64,000 nucleotides of DNA from Straminergon stramineum (Eukaryota > Streptophyta > Bryopsida > Hypnales > Calliergonaceae): the NCBI GenBank assembly GCA_963920665.1, contig OY987263.1, positions 39,467,218 through 39,531,217 on the forward strand. Direction: 5' to 3'. The position numbers and the translations under genes were made by a program. A model generated the notes under the pieces. The model made no database searches. It was given only the letters and a program-made list of their open reading frames with translations, and had not been told where the DNA came from. This document shows positions 12,284-26,300 of this stretch, one piece after another (the stretch's first letter is position 1; every line of letters begins with the position of its first letter).

Positions 12284-13063
12284 TAGTGCTACCACCATTA
12301 GCTTTGATTATGGCCTTCATATCGTAAGGCATGCTAGCAAGGAGAACTTCAATAATCTTTAGAGACACCTCTTCCCATATCCTTTGAATGGTGTTGACTA
12401 ATTCTTCTTTGTTTTGCGGTAGCACCTCATTTTAAACAATGTCTTTCACAATCTTTCATAGGTTTCCGATGGGGTTTAAGTTAGGAAGGTTTGTTGGCCA
12501 TGAAAGCTTTTTCATGACATGTGCTTGCCTCCAATCAATTAATTCCTTATTATGGTGCACCAGACCACCATCTTCTATGAGTACCAATGTCATAGGGTGA
12601 TTATGGAGAAGGTAAAAGCCACTCAATCGAGTTTCATAGACAACAACAACAAAGTCCCTACCTCTTCATCTATCACATGGCATTATAACAAGGAGTCACT
12701 TATTGAAATTGGTGAATGCACCCATATCATCATTGATGAACAATTGGATTTTAAAATGGTGCTAAAATATCTGGTGACGAACATTTATATGATTGTTGTC
12801 ATACCTTCACTTGCATTGATTTTTTCTAGTTTCAAATGAAGATTCATTTATCCATATTACATTCTTCCAATCAAATGCAATTTAGTGTTGGTGTTCGTAG
12901 TTCTAAAGCACACCTTATACCACCACTGAAATTGCTTTTTACAATCAACAACACCTACAATCTCACACAATCTAATATTGTCTTTAGAGATACACTTACT
13001 CATCAAAACACACACAATGTATTTATAAGCTACCACATTGCTTGAACCAAACATGTTTTGCAT
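12284..13063 (-). mobile_element. Dead Tc1/mariner-type transposase fragment
   Basis: On the minus strand the translation follows a Tc1/mariner transposase through several stops. WINESSFET (about 12862-12836) corresponds to the first catalytic motif, where DES is expected. LIEDGGLVHHN (about 12582-12550) corresponds to the second Asp region (QDxAPxH). WPTNLPNLNPIGNL followed by TGA (about 12510-12455) corresponds to WPaxSPDLNPIExxW. IWEEVSLKIIEVLLASMP and KANGGSTR give the usual C-terminal end at 12284. The first Asp is Asn, the third acidic residue is Gly, and the Trp after NL is a stop, so it is inactive. I could not place terminal inverted repeats. Confidence 0.8.
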
Positions 13064-13069
13064 TTAGAG

Positions 13070-14330
13070 GTTGTTGGAGCTCCATATATGAAACTCAAAT
13101 TGACAAAAATCTCCATTGTGTTGGTGCAAGAAGCATTGATGTTGCCATCACAATGTAGGAGCTACAAACACAACTTGAAGTGCAAACAATGCAATTCAAT
13201 TTTTCTTAGACAAGTGGCTTGAATTAGCATCTAAATGACACCTAGAATGTAGTTAACTTGTTTTTCAACACTTTGATGGCCGTTTCATGAAGTTTGGAGG
13301 TCTAATGTGGAAGATATGATTAATCAAAGTTGCACTTCATTTTCAATGGCACTCATAGTTCGAAAATTTGAATGTAAACTTGTTGGTGGGTACTATACAG
13401 TTGGAGTCAAATTATCTAGAAATGAACTTTGAAAGGTCAAAACATATTATTGAAATGTTCATTTTCAAAGTGTGTGGAACTGGACTGGCAGAAGATTTCA
13501 ACCTTTTCCCATTACTACACCCAATACCATACGTTATCCTGAACGATTTGTGCTACTCCAAGCTTCAGAACATCATCGACACCTGAAAGCTTATTTATCA
13601 TGTACTAGAAGAACTTTGTCTTTAGAAGAATTTGGATGGGTGATATTCATATTTTCTAAGAAGTTGTGGTTGTACCAATTCAAGCATGAAACTCCTAAAA
13701 GTGAAGGTATTTTGACCTTGGTGTGTGTAGGATTGCACTTGAGAGCAATTGGGGCTTTCAAGCTGGTCTAGGCTAGCTCTTGGTTTGGCTACGGAAGACT
13801 TGAAAATTTGCTCAACACCATAGTCATGGATTTGAACAGAAAAGATGAAGGACAAACCCTGGTCTGTTTGGATGCCAACATGAATCAAAAGTCTGCACCT
13901 CCGCCAATTCAGAAGCTTTATGTGAGTTATGTAATTCTCTCAATTTCGATTCCGTTTTCTTCCTCGCAGAAAATCTTGGTATGGTAAGGACGTTGGATAC
14001 TAGGGAATCTAATGTTTCGGAAGTCCTATAGAAGTCACATGCTTGTTTTTTCTATAAAATAATTGGGGATTTTGCTGTTGAAAAATTCAACATTTAGTAC
14101 ACACTAGGATTTGAGCAAGACATTCCGATGATTAAAGTTACATATTCAATTGGAGATTTCTTCCAAGAAGATATCCGAAGGGATGGCCAAGGTGATGAAT
14201 TGAGTACATTTGATATCCACCTCATTCACTTGAAAGTCGTTTTGGGGTCTTCCATTGGTTATGGGTATGAAGGCCTGCAATTCTAGAATGCAGCCAGCAA
14301 CCCTCAAAAGTCGAAGACTTCTGCAATGGA
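13070..14330. other. Region between transposase remnant and HET pseudogene
   Basis: Only short frames are present, none recognised. The HET-like reading frame can be followed upstream to about 14330 but not convincingly further. Part of 13480-14330 could be a decayed N-terminal extension of that gene. Confidence 0.4.
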
Positions 14331-15870
14331 GGGTCTCCTTCAAATTGGGGAATTCAACCAGAGCAAGCATATAGTGGCCATATCAGGCCTTTACTTGCAG
14401 ATACCAGACTTTTTTGCAAATGGAAAGAGACATGTTGTGTTGTCCATGGTGAACGTTGCAACTCAATTTTCACTCATGAAAGATAGCTCCCTCACCTTCG
14501 GCTCATCGATGTAGTGAAGAGGTGTGTTGTTGATCATGAAGAGAAGGGGGATATCATTGGTGGTGACGATGGCTTCCGCTTTACCGCCTTGAGCTATGTC
14601 TTGGGTAAGGATAAAATTTCTCGGCTTACGAAATCCACCGAGGCACAATTCATACAAGCCGGATCATTGAAGAGAGAGGTGATACCCTCAACCATTGACG
14701 ATGCCTTCGAAGTGACAAAGAGTCGAGGAGAGAAGTATATTTGGTTTGACAGCCTCTGCATCATTCAAGATGATGATGAAGTTGATGAACAAGAATTTAC
14801 ACCTAAAATGGATTCAATCTATAGATTTGTGTCAGTCACAATTGTTGCTGCTTCAGGAGACAACGCAAACGCCGGTCTTCCTGGTATTAGACCTAATTCA
14901 CAAAGTCACGTACAGAAACTCTTCATGATCATGGGCATCTCATTTTTACAGACACCTGATCCTATGACATCAAGAGACGACTTCTCTTCTAATTATTATC
15001 TAGGGAAATCCATGTGGTACATGTGAGGTTGGACTTTCTAGGAGCAAATTTTCTCTAGAAGAGCATTGATATTCACGAAGGAGCAAGTATACCGGAAATG
15101 CCAGATAGCCATATGGTGTGAAGATAGCGTATGGGAGACCATGGAATCTCCAATAGCGTATCGTCATTGTTTTTCTGAGAGGGATTTTCGCCATCCTTGG
15201 CCTTCAGAGGTGGGTAGCTTCGAAAGGCTCTATCGAAAGTTGGTTCAACGATATTCACAACAAATGCTGAAATATGAGAGCGATGGTTTGGATGCGTTTA
15301 AAGGGTTTTTGAACACTTTTGAAACGAATGCTGGTCAACGTTTCCTCTAGGCTTTACCAACATCTTTCTTGAGCAATGCGCTGACTTGGTGTGGGGAGGA
15401 TATCATGCATAGAAGACAAATGAATTGCATTGTTTCTATTTACAAAGAAGGCTCTTATGCTGCAACGATCACTTCGTGTCCTTTCCCAAGTTGGCCTTGG
15501 TTTGGATGGGTGGAGGAAATAGGTTTAGCCAGCTCGCATGCCATGCTAGATGCCGATACGGTGGACTTGATCTTCTTCTACCTTGATAGCAGTGGTTCAC
15601 TCAAACAAGTAGAATCAACTGTCGCTACTCAAAGTCTTTCCAAGGCTATTGCCAACAAGACCAACGGTCGTACTAAAGGATCCGAGACAAGGGTGATGAG
15701 ACTATTGTCACTCTAGAAAGGATACACCTAGAGCGCGCCCGCAGACTTTCCATTGCTTCGAACATTTTATTCTTCTAGAGCAGCACTACTATATTACTCG
15801 TCAAAGAGAATTCAGTGCGAAGGCCGACATCCGAAGGGAATTATTCCCTCTTTCAGAACGGCAAGCTTGT
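14330..15870 (+). pseudogene. HET-domain (fungal heterokaryon-incompatibility type) pseudogene
   Basis: One reading frame without introns carries the whole HET signature: LFCKWKETCCVVHGERC and LPHLRLIDVV (upstream of the domain), FTALSYVLG (about 14579), IWFDSLCIIQDD (about 14740), the TIVAASGDNANAGLPGI segment (about 14838), GWTF*EQIFSRRALIFT with KCQIAIW (15027-15110), and FPSWPWFGW (15483-15509). In filamentous fungi HET proteins trigger cell death after fusion of incompatible hyphae, and the domain is rare outside fungi. The frame is broken by TAG 14484, TGA 15024, TAG 15039, TAG 15348 and TAG 15714, all in the same frame. The GWTF motif is normally preceded by Arg and followed by Gln, exactly where TGA and TAG sit, so CGA-to-TGA and CAG-to-TAG changes are likely. 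The start and the end beyond 15714 are uncertain. Confidence 0.87.
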
Positions 15871-16368
15871 AAAGTGCAAAAGAAATAGTTTTCATAATGT
15901 TTGGAATGTGGAGCCTGGTCATGCAGAACTAATTGAATTTGTCATCATTGAGAGGTTTGTATGTTGGGGGGTCATGAGACTTGGTAAAAACGAATTAGTT
16001 GTGCTACTGCTTTCATGAGATGTTGATGGCATCACATATCGACGCGAAATGGTGTTCATCAAGCGTTCACATTGGCTCCAACTTAAGCGAGAGTGGAAAT
16101 TGATCAATTTTGGCTGAAGACTTCCAGTGAATTCATCCTACGGACATTGGTGGAAGTTCAAGAATCGTGCCGTTTGATTTCCACATACAAGGTTTGTGCC
16201 AGAGCAATATACGCCGAATATTGTATGTAATGATGTATTACAAAACATATTACTATGAGTTATGTTACAAAGATCAATGTTGTAAGACAATGTATTATGA
16301 ATACTAGTGCTGCTAATCGATGCATCTCTAGACGCGTACTAATCACATAAAAACTAGAAAGGGTATAA

Positions 16369-17036
16369 ATGCTAAGCATGTGTTTACAAGCAAACGAAGA
16401 GAAAGCAAAATTAATTTCATTGCAGAATAGCTCAAAGTCCGTACTTGTTAAAGAAACTCTTTCTAGAGAGCATTCACTTCATCCAATGGAGGTGAGTCGA
16501 TTTGCACCAATGCATAGACGTAGCAACTATCATTTTTGTTTGAAAATTGTGTTCATTTCTCTATTTGACATGGAACATATAACATTCTACTATCTCTTTA
16601 TATTTTCTATGATAGATATAAGCACCCAGTTTTTCCCAGAGTTTTTTTTATACTTATCTCATCAACTTTTGTTGCATTTGTTTCATGGATATTTCTAGTC
16701 TTTCCCAATGTTTTTAATATTTTAAGGAATAATTTGTATTAATTTGCATAACCTTGTTTCTAATTTTTCATTAAGAGGCGTAAGATAAGTGATTTCAAAA
16801 TAAACTTATTTGATATTTGTTGCTCAATAGTGTGTGCACTATGGGACTTTGTTGGAGACAACATTGAATTTGACAATCCTCATCTAGCCGTTGATGTTGA
16901 TATGCTACCCCAAATAGACTTGGGTGTTTTTAAGACACTAATGGAGATCATGCAAGATATATCGAAAGGATTGGACATTAATCTAATTTTTGAATTCGAT
17001 AGAAGGCTTTCAATTGTCAAAAATTTGGCATGATTT
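16369..17036 (+). other. Possible two-exon gene fragment, unrecognised
   Basis: An ATG at 16369 opens a 41-codon segment that ends exactly at a strong donor (GAG|GTGAGT, 16492). A later segment starts after a TAG acceptor at 16830 and runs to a TGA at 17034 (MLPQIDLGVFKTLMEIMQDI within it). The phases do not join cleanly for the longer downstream frame: phase 0 gives a stop after about 18 codons. I do not recognise either part. It may be chance. Confidence 0.2.
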
Positions 17037-19277
17037 TTCCATTTTTGAGTACTTGGAAATGACAAAGGCAACTATTTTAAGTCAAATGTGAACTTTGCTA
17101 CTTTGAGCACCACATGGTCATGCAAATTAGTTCATATTGTGCTCCTATGTAAGTTTGAATTTCTATTAATTGTTCAAATTCTAAAAATCAAGAATCCAAA
17201 ATTTTCATTAAATTTTCATTATTTATTTTAGAGCATGCAAAAGTGAATGAAAATTTTTCATTAAAATTTCATCATGTATTTTAGAATCTTTGGAAATCAT
17301 TTTTTTGGGGGGGAGGGTGTCATAATGGTATTGTTTATTTTTGTAGATATTTGTGTTTTGCATGATGGGATTGTTGCCCAACTTTTCCACTAAAGTTGTT
17401 GTAAACTTTTTGTATTGGTATGAATTAACTTGTCAAACAAAAGGATTTGACAAATAAAAATTGATAACAATGGATGATAACATGAGAAGGTACTTACAAG
17501 TGCCTTTGTATTGTAAGCATATAGATTTTCAGATTAGTGAACATAAAGGATGTAATTTCCATTTAATTTTAATGAATTGTGTATATGTTGTAGGATTGTG
17601 GATTCATTTAGAATTCATTTAACAAGGTGGCAAAAATCAAGCTTTAATTTGGTCAAACTTAAGTATATTATATGAAGCACTATGCATCTTCAATACATCA
17701 GTGAGGAGACAAGTGGAGTATAGCTCAAAGATGTAAGAGTATTTACATATAGCCCTAATCAAAATGGAATATTGGATTAGCACCAAAAAAACTTCTTGAT
17801 CATATTGTAAAGTATAATTGGAATTGAAGCATTGTGGGAAAATGCATTAGAAAATGATGAATATTCTTGTTGCATATAGAGAAATGAAACAATGAAATGG
17901 ATATATTGAAACAAATTCTTCTAATCTAAGTTAAATTAAGACGAACTAAACATTTTGAGACTTTAGCCCTGTTATTTGAGACCTCTATTCTAACAAATCA
18001 AAAATTTAAGAACATATCAACTTTTATAAAATCAAAGGTTTGTGAATGTATTAACATATTCAAGTCTCAATTTATCAAAAAAGTTCAATATCAAATACTT
18101 ATTCACATCTAAATGTGAAGTCAAAGATAATATGAGATTGCAAATTGTCTCATTTTAACAAATATGGCCATAAGGATAGTTTTGATTCTTTATTTATTAG
18201 AAATTTTTGTGAATGGAATTATGTTACAATTTCTCTAAATTAAGTATTTGTAGCCATAGTTATTCAAAGATTTATTTACTTGTTTTTCATAATTATAGAC
18301 TTTGGAGACAAAAAAATCATATTGTGGTTGACTTTCAAGTGAATTTGAACATGAGTCTTACATCTTTATATTTGAGAATCAAGCTTGACATCAAATTCTA
18401 ATGCTAGAGAGACTCCATCAAAGAGGTAACAAATTATCCTTTGAATTTTGGAAGTAGATATTGGATGTGCATATGAATCACAATCATTTGACAGGTGGTG
18501 AGGTTTGTATTTTTATTAATCTCAAAGCACTATGTCAATCCAAAAAAATTCTAAAATCATACTATTGTATTATATTTTTGAATTCAAATGATTATTAAAT
18601 TAAGAATTCTTATTGTCTTTTATTGTTTGTACTAATTGATACTACAAATATACAGGTCCATGGCACTATGTCCAAGTCAATGCTTGAAGTGTGAGAAGAC
18701 CCCATTGTTTTTTCACACTACATCATATTTTCATAGGAAAGAGTGGTTCAACAATATTTCTATGAAAATGTTGGTTGATAATGAATCAGAGAGAAAATCT
18801 CATAAACAATTTTGATTACTATTAGAATGCAATATGCAAGAAGATGGGGATAGAAATGTCTCCAAAGAGTTGATGAACAATTCATGAAATCATCTATATT
18901 GTTACCAAATAGAGAAGCAAATAGAATATAGAAAATCCAATTATCATAAAAGCAAGGTATAGAAGCTTTATATATAATGATAGATTGAAGTTGAGTATTG
19001 CTTCTAGACATTGTCTACAAAACAAATCTTCCAGTGTTCCAACTTTTTTGAAAATTGGTATGCATATTGTGAACTTCACAAAATTACATTTGGTTAGTCA
19101 AAGGAAAATTATCCTTTGTGAAAATTTGAGATATAGGCCCCAAAGTCATTGTGTTTGATAAAAGAATTAATGATTTTTCAAAAACTTCACTTTCAATGGA
19201 AATATTTTAAAATTCATACAATTTAATTATTTGAAAATTGGAGAGTAGACTAATTTGATAGCAATGATTCAATAAAC

Positions 19278-19578
19278 CATTAGATGGGATTCAACTGCCT
19301 TGGAAGCATGTTTTAGGCTAGTTCTCTAGGCTGGCCAGAATTTAAAACTAATAAAAAATTATTAAAAAATGAAAAAAATGAAAAAAATGATGAAAATTTG
19401 AAAAAAAATGAAAAATCTAATTGTTTTTCAAAAAAATATTTATTATTATTATTTGACGTGATGATCACCTAGCCACGTCAATGAGCTACTGTGGCCCAAT
19501 TCATACAGTTTGAGAACTTGTGGGAACTCGTGGGCTTCCGCAATATGGGTTTCCGTAGTAGCTCATTTTCTTCTAATG
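19278..19578. mobile_element. MITE-like element, copy 1
   Basis: About 301 bp bounded by CATTAGA at the left and its reverse complement TCTAATG at the right. It is the counterpart of the 288-bp element at 43625-43912. Shared inner blocks are TTAGGCTAGTTCTCTAGG (19313), a GAGCTACTGTGGCC-type block (19483) and GGGAACTCGTGGGCTT near the right end. The middle is an A-rich run that differs between copies. No clear target-site duplication is seen. Confidence 0.7.
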
Positions 19579-21603
19579 AATATTTTGTGGTTAGATTTTT
19601 TTAATAATTATTTTGAAAGAACTTGTGCATGAGATTTAGAAATTCTTGTGCATGAGATTGGAGATGCTTTTGGATCCATTGGGTTTGAAGTTACAAGTTA
19701 CAAGCCCACAACCATATTTCACAGAAAAGCATAAGAAACTGCCATTTTCTATTGCATCAAGAAAAAATAAGAAGACATAGTATTTTATTGAAATTTAACC
19801 ATAGAAAATTGTATAAGATTGTAAATTTTCTATAAGTCTGAAAATTTTCAAATGATATTGTAAAAAAATTAATTATAGAAGTACATAACCAAAAATGTAT
19901 ATACATTGAATTTTTTTTTTTTAAATTTCAAATAAATTATAAGGGTTCAAATGAAAACAAAAAATAAACATACGAATGTTCCAGATTTTTTTCTTATTCA
20001 CATTCAAAATGCCCTTGGATATGATGGTCAAATCAAATTACCCATGTTATGTTGAATTTGGCCTTTCTATAATTAATTTAGTCAACTTTGGTATTTTTCA
20101 TACATGAAAAAAGGACTTATTGTGACTACTAATTAATTAATGTTTGTAGATGGGAAAATGAGTGTGATGTTTTAATGTATAATGTGTATTGCAAAATGTA
20201 ACATTTGCAATGATATTACAATAACAATAATGTAAATTTGTCAATAGAATCATAAATGGGGATGAAAAACAGTTATTGGAAATGTAAATTTCAAAAATAT
20301 TTGCAAAATAAAAATTTGGAAGAAAAATCATAATATTATGGAATTGGGTTTTTAAATGTACAATTTTCAATTGCAACAATGTATTCAGTATTCAACTTTA
20401 AAAAAAATTACAATGGATTTAAAAGTTCAATTGATATGTTTCATTTTATTAACTGAAGTTAAATGGACATCATTAAAGTATTTAAGGACAAAATAGACTT
20501 TGAATGACAAAGGTGAATGCCAACTTGCTGGTCGGAAGGACCTTTAGGGGTTAAAATCAATACAAATACAATATATTTATATTGTTATTCAATATTGTTT
20601 CAATACAAATTTATAACTTTGAATTGTACATTTGCAATATATATTTTAGACCATTTTTGTGAGAAATTTTATTTTTCCGTCACAAATTCTAAAATAAATA
20701 AAATTCTATTAAATATACAATACTTGTAGAGAACATGAAAATTTTATATTTCAACTAGAAAAGATAAACGTAGCTCTACAAATGGATTGCATACTAGACA
20801 CAACATAAATAAACACAAATTCCAATGCCATTTAACACTAAATGGAGTCAATTATTGAAACTAATACATTTATATGGTCTGAAGTGTTTTCATTTTAACA
20901 AGAGCACAACGTACTCTAACTTAACCTTTAAAGGACACAGCCCCCATGACCAAGGTAGTCAACAAATTTTTTCGATTCTTGAAACAATAGGTGCATTATG
21001 TTTTTCTACAATCAATAATGAAGTCATCCATTGGACACAAAACATCCATGTCGACGATTAAGGGTTAACTATGCTCTCAATGTCTATGTTTAATTAAAAA
21101 AGAGTTGGTTGCCTTGCCACATGGTATGTTTGTTAATTTGGCATTTCCACATGTACAACTATGTATTGATGTGGTATTAACAAGGAATAAGGTTTTTATG
21201 ACACATGTTTGTTGCCTCAAATGTGTTGTTGTTGCAATCCCTATCTAATTGTTGCAATCCTTGTTGAATTCTTGTTATCAAGCCATCAAGAAAAATATAT
21301 TAAATGTAACATATGGTTCTATTATTATTAGTGTGTTTACTTGTAAATTTCAATAAACTATTTGTTTGATGGACAGGGAGAAGGAAAGTATTTTATTGAA
21401 GTGTGGGGTAGGAGGCATAATTCGTATGGGACGTGTCAAAAAGTAGTAATCGACTAATCGTAAGCTTACCAAAATTTCAGACTTCATTTAAACCCTAACT
21501 GCCGAACCGATCATATTTGGTCAACCTGAAATTTCAGGTTCATTTTGGGATGGACAGTTAAATTCCTGTGATCGGTTTAAATTTTTTTACGGGTAGTTTC
21601 AAA

Positions 21604-22571
21604 GGTTATCTCCTAAATATAGTTGACTATGTTTTCACCAAAAATACTCTAAAGCTGCCAATTCTAATACAAGTACCAAATTTTAGAAAAAAAATACATT
21701 TTTGGACAAATATAACTGTATGATCTTGTAGTATGCTGGTTTGGGAAGATGTGAAAAAATATCAAAAATTTCCACCATGTGGATTGCAAGATAATAGCAT
21801 TTGAAGTGACAAAAAGCCTTTCTTTCACCCTACAAAAATCCAAGCAGATGCAGTTCACAAGACCATATCATTGTGAAAAAATGTCCAAAATGGTTGTAAC
21901 TTTTTAAATTTGTTCATCAAGGCAAACTGGCTACATGCTTGAAAATTTTAAGATCATTTGGAATTGTACAACATATAGGAAAAAATTAGTAAATAGAAAG
22001 AAGTAGAGAATGATTCAAAATACTAAATTGTTAATAATTTATTAATGGAATTGAAAAATGCCAATACCAATGGTGATAATGTTGTAATAAACAATCTACA
22101 CTTCTTGCTTTTATTTTTTCCAAAAATATTGAAAATTGAATTAGATAAAGGTCTTCAAAGTTTATTTTAGAGTAGAGATTCCATTACTACCCACAAACTA
22201 CCCACAAACTACCCACAACTAAAACCCTTCATAACTTTCATCTCATAAATTAAAATGGAATGATTAAAAGCTTTATACATATATAAAAATCTAGAAAACC
22301 AATTTTAAAATTTTATTTAAGAAAAAAGTGATTTTTAAAGAAGTTTTTTTTGCAGCCCGGGCTGCTCGTTGAGTAATAAAAACTACATATCATATAAAAA
22401 CTTTTTAACCATGTATTCAAAAGTTATGAATTTTTTGGGTCCTTAAAGCCACTCCTTAGGCACACATTGTGTGAAAATTTCAAAGAAAAAAAATAAAAAT
22501 TCCATTTGTAGTGAGCTACCCTAAATTGCTATGTTGCCAAAAAATACTGTTTGGTCCTTTAGGGGGTAAAC
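21604..22571 (-). repeat. TIR repeat family member A (about 970 bp)
   Basis: Reverse-oriented counterpart of the element at 56441-57375. Its right end reads GGTCCTTTAGGGGGTAAAC, the reverse complement of the TTTAACCCCTAAAGGACC end of the others. Its left end (GGTTATCTCCTAAATATAGT) matches the far end of the 56-kb copy. Between the ends the order of segments is the same in both, including a CCACCATGTGGATTGCAAGAT block (21773) that reads in reverse at about 57195. No open frame is present. Confidence 0.65.
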
Positions 22572-22839
22572 TACTAAAATTTTTTATTTTTCATAGAAAA
22601 AAAGAAAATATAGTAGTTTGTTGTAATTCTGACCCTCTTCTTTAGATTGTCCCTGGCCAAGGTCTGAAATGGACATTAAGAGGTTGTAAAATGAATATGT
22701 GTTAAGCATTGAATGTTTTGTCACTGATGTCAAAGCGGTTAAACATTTGTCAAATGTTCCATTATACTTTGCTAGTGGATGGAATAAGAGCCAAGGTGGG
22801 TCCATTTCTGAAATGTTTACCTGAATTCCAAAAAAAACT

Positions 22840-23053
22840 CCCCACAACTTTGAATGCTAATAATTTCCAATCTATATAGTCAAACTTGATAAAAAAAATT
22901 TACCATGTGATCTCATACAAGTATAGTACAAGATTCTCCGGTTAGATTTTTTAATTAAATTTTTTTTTGAATGAATGAATGAAGAAGAAATGACAATTTC
23001 GAGTGATTTTTGTCAAAAAATAGGCCTTGGCCCTCTAAGAGTTAAGTTCAGTA
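22840..23053 (+). repeat. TIR repeat family, right-end fragment
   Basis: Resembles the last 200 or so bp of the element at 62884-63815: CCAATCTATATAGTCAAA, then an AAATGACAATTTCGAGTG-like block, then GGCCTTGGCCCTCTAAGAGTTAA at the end. The left part is not recognisable. Confidence 0.5.
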
Positions 23054-23179
23054 AAGGTCACATTTTGAAACCCTTTCTATTACTTTTTACATGCCATAGT
23101 GCTTGTTTCTAGTGAAGCCATATCTTTTTTCAGACTATGCATGTGTGGGTTTTGGAAGGCCTACGATCATAAATATGTA

Positions 23180-23390
23180 CCTATGACAAAATTCTTTAGA
23201 AATTCATAAGTAATTAAAAAATGCTCCAAAAAATATGAAACCACTTGGGTTAGATTCCACATCAATTTTTCTTCAAGTGAAAAATAAGAAAACATAATTT
23301 CCTGCATCTGAGAACCATTGAAAAGGCCAACCAAGCCTTAAAAGGTCACTTTAAGAGCAGACTCCCTTACTGGATTTTTGAGAGGTCCTC
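23180..23390. repeat. Dispersed repeat E, copy 1
   Basis: Shares with the regions at 27160-27440, 48430-48690 and 60730-61000 the block CCAAAAAATATGAAACCACTT, then a WGATNCCAATTC-like block, then a segment ending AGAGCAGACTCCCTTACTGG. Orientation differs between copies. No coding capacity is seen. Confidence 0.5.
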
Positions 23391-26300
23391 AAAGGCATAT
23401 ATGTATCTTAGTGGAAGAGTAAAGCTTGCAAATTTTACTTGATATCTTGGCTTTAAGCAAAGCTTGCCAATTTCACTTGATTTGAGATCTAAAAAATTGT
23501 TGTTACCCATTTGCTTTGAAAAATGGTCCCAATGGAAAGAATAATGTGTTTTCATGATATTCACCATTGAAAATTTAAACATGAAAATGTTGACTTGGAG
23601 TTAATTGCAATTTCAACTTATTAAAAAATAATTACATTTCAACAATTGCAAGGTGAATCATGTAATGAGTTTGATAGCTCTTCATTTGAAATGAAGGTTT
23701 TTGGAAGTGCATTTTAGTGTGCTAACACAATTTTTAGTTTGTCATGTCACCTTCAATCCCCAAAAAATCTTATATGCAAATTTTTGAAACATTGTGGGGG
23801 AGGCAACATACTAAAAATAAAAAATGTACATTTCTCTTGTTATAATCTCACAACTTCTATGCAATTTTGCTCTCTAAATTGGTATGCCCATGAATAAGCA
23901 AGCTCTTTAGACATACATATAGTTAGATTTTGAAGAAAAAAAAACATTTTATTTGGTTGGGGATAACTATAAGCTTGTGCTCTATTTTCATAGTCAAAAC
24001 ACACTTAGAAAGGCTTAGGCACTTAGGGGTTAAGCATGTTAATTTTTGTTTTCAAAAAGATTCACTTGAAAAATGTGGAGATTTATATTGACTTTTCGGC
24101 TCTAAAAATCTACTTGTAATTTGACTCATAAATTCAAAAGTGAAACAAAGTTGAGAGAGAAAAAAAAAAATATATTTTCCCATATTTTTCTACAAACTTT
24201 GTTCATAACTTTTTAATGGAGAACTCAAATTACAAACATATTTTTGGAGATAAAAGTCAACATGAATCCCCACATTTTCTTATTTGAAATCTTCTAAAAA
24301 CATTGAATGAATATGCTTAAATAAGGTCTGAAGCTTTAGGGAAGACTACAATTATTATGTCTTTTGAGTAAAAATAGTTTTGCTTATACCATGTATGGTG
24401 TTGGAGTCACTATTCCTATTGTAATCAACATAATCATGTTGTGTGGAAGACTATGATAGAGTTATGTTTGGCATATGTTTGTAGAACCCTACTTGGATTG
24501 TCTCTTGCAAAATGATTTTTAATTTGGAGTTTTGATCAATTGGATAAAGTGGGATATTCATAAAGTATCTTTCCAAATATTAATCTAAAATTTCATGGGG
24601 TTAGGGTTAGTATGCCCTATGTCGTTGACACAATATTTTGTTTGGCATTTGTAACTACTACAAGGTGATGGCAAATCCCTCTTTAAATCCCCTTTCATAC
24701 CTATAGTTAATTTGTAGCACTAATGTATAATTCACATGTGCTATCAAATTTTCTATTTTATTTCTTCATTTTAATATTTATTTGGTATTGGAAATAGTTT
24801 GTCAAAAAATATTATAATAAAAACAAGAGTAGTGATAAAATAAAAGTAGAAGCCTTTTGGGGGGAACATCTTTAAAATATACACTAATCTAATTTGGTCT
24901 ATGCACATTGAGTAAAAAACTTAGATCATAATATATTTAGGCCTAATTTATATCTATATCAATTTTGAATTTTAAGAATGAGAGATTTTGTCTCAAACAT
25001 GGCATAAACAAGTTTTTTGCTCAAACAAGAGTTAAGCTATATGCATGAGTCATTGCTTGCAAAAGAGTATTTACACAATTCTATCTAATATATATCCAAA
25101 ATATGAATAAAGACATCCAAAGTTTGCATAAAGTATATCACCATTTTCTTCCGTTAAGTGTAGAAGGACTTAAACTTGTAAAATAAAACATGAGTGTAAT
25201 GTAGAAGTTTTTGAAGTTTGTCAAAAATACTCCAAGAGGTAGTAGATCTCACTTGCACCCATAACATCCAACATCAAGCTATGAGGTTAACTATCATATA
25301 CAAGGTGTCTATAGTCTACTAACAACTCGTTATCGCTTTCACAAGGAATAAATAATATATAAACACAACCAATAAATTTACAACAAGAACTTTTCTATAT
25401 GCTTGCTTACATGAAGGACATAATAGTGAATAGTAAATCATTTTGTTTGTGTCCCCAAAAGTAATTCTGGCTAGCTATCAAGTCTCTATGATTATCTTGG
25501 ACACAATTGCAAAGAATAGAAATAGTAAGCTAGAATCATAGTTTGTGCATAGAAGAGCCTAGTAACCACCAGAGTGACATAATATGCTACTTTGCATCCC
25601 CAACACTTGACCACAATTATCAAGGAAAGCTTATCTTGTTACCAATTTGCATAAAACCCAACCTATTTCCAATTCACGAGAAAACTTAGCATGTTTCCAA
25701 TTTTTGTCCAACTAGTAGAAAAGGTTAAGTGGATACCCATTCTTGACTCCAAGTTGTAATTGCACATTTTAACTACTTTCTATACAATTTCTTTTAGTCT
25801 TCAAAAACGCAGCATCTTACGAAGATTAGTTACATTGGCAATTTGTGGTTCAATAAGCAATATTAAGCTAAATGGCCTCAAGATCTACTAGATTTTTGAA
25901 ATACTTCTTTTTCCTCAATGGGTGGGAGGGTAGGAATCGCTCATTTTTTATTCATAGATTGGTTTGTAATGACAAATATGGTCCTTGGTATTTGTCAAAA
26001 TTCATTACTATTACTTTTCTTCTACTCATATCCAAATAGAAACTAAAATATGCATCAAGTACGAAGCTAAAGACTAATAATTGACGACACATTGTAGAAA
26101 AATATAAAAATAAAGATGAAGCAAAAGGACTTGTGGTTGCCAAAGCATTCTCTAACTCATTGACTTTTGAGACCAATAGCTCTCTATTATCCATTTTTTA
26201 ATTTTTTTAATTCATAAAACTTTGAAATTCAATATCTATTGTCTAATTAGTTAAAATGCAACAAAACTTGCTTTACGCTCACACAATCCTTGAGGCTTCT

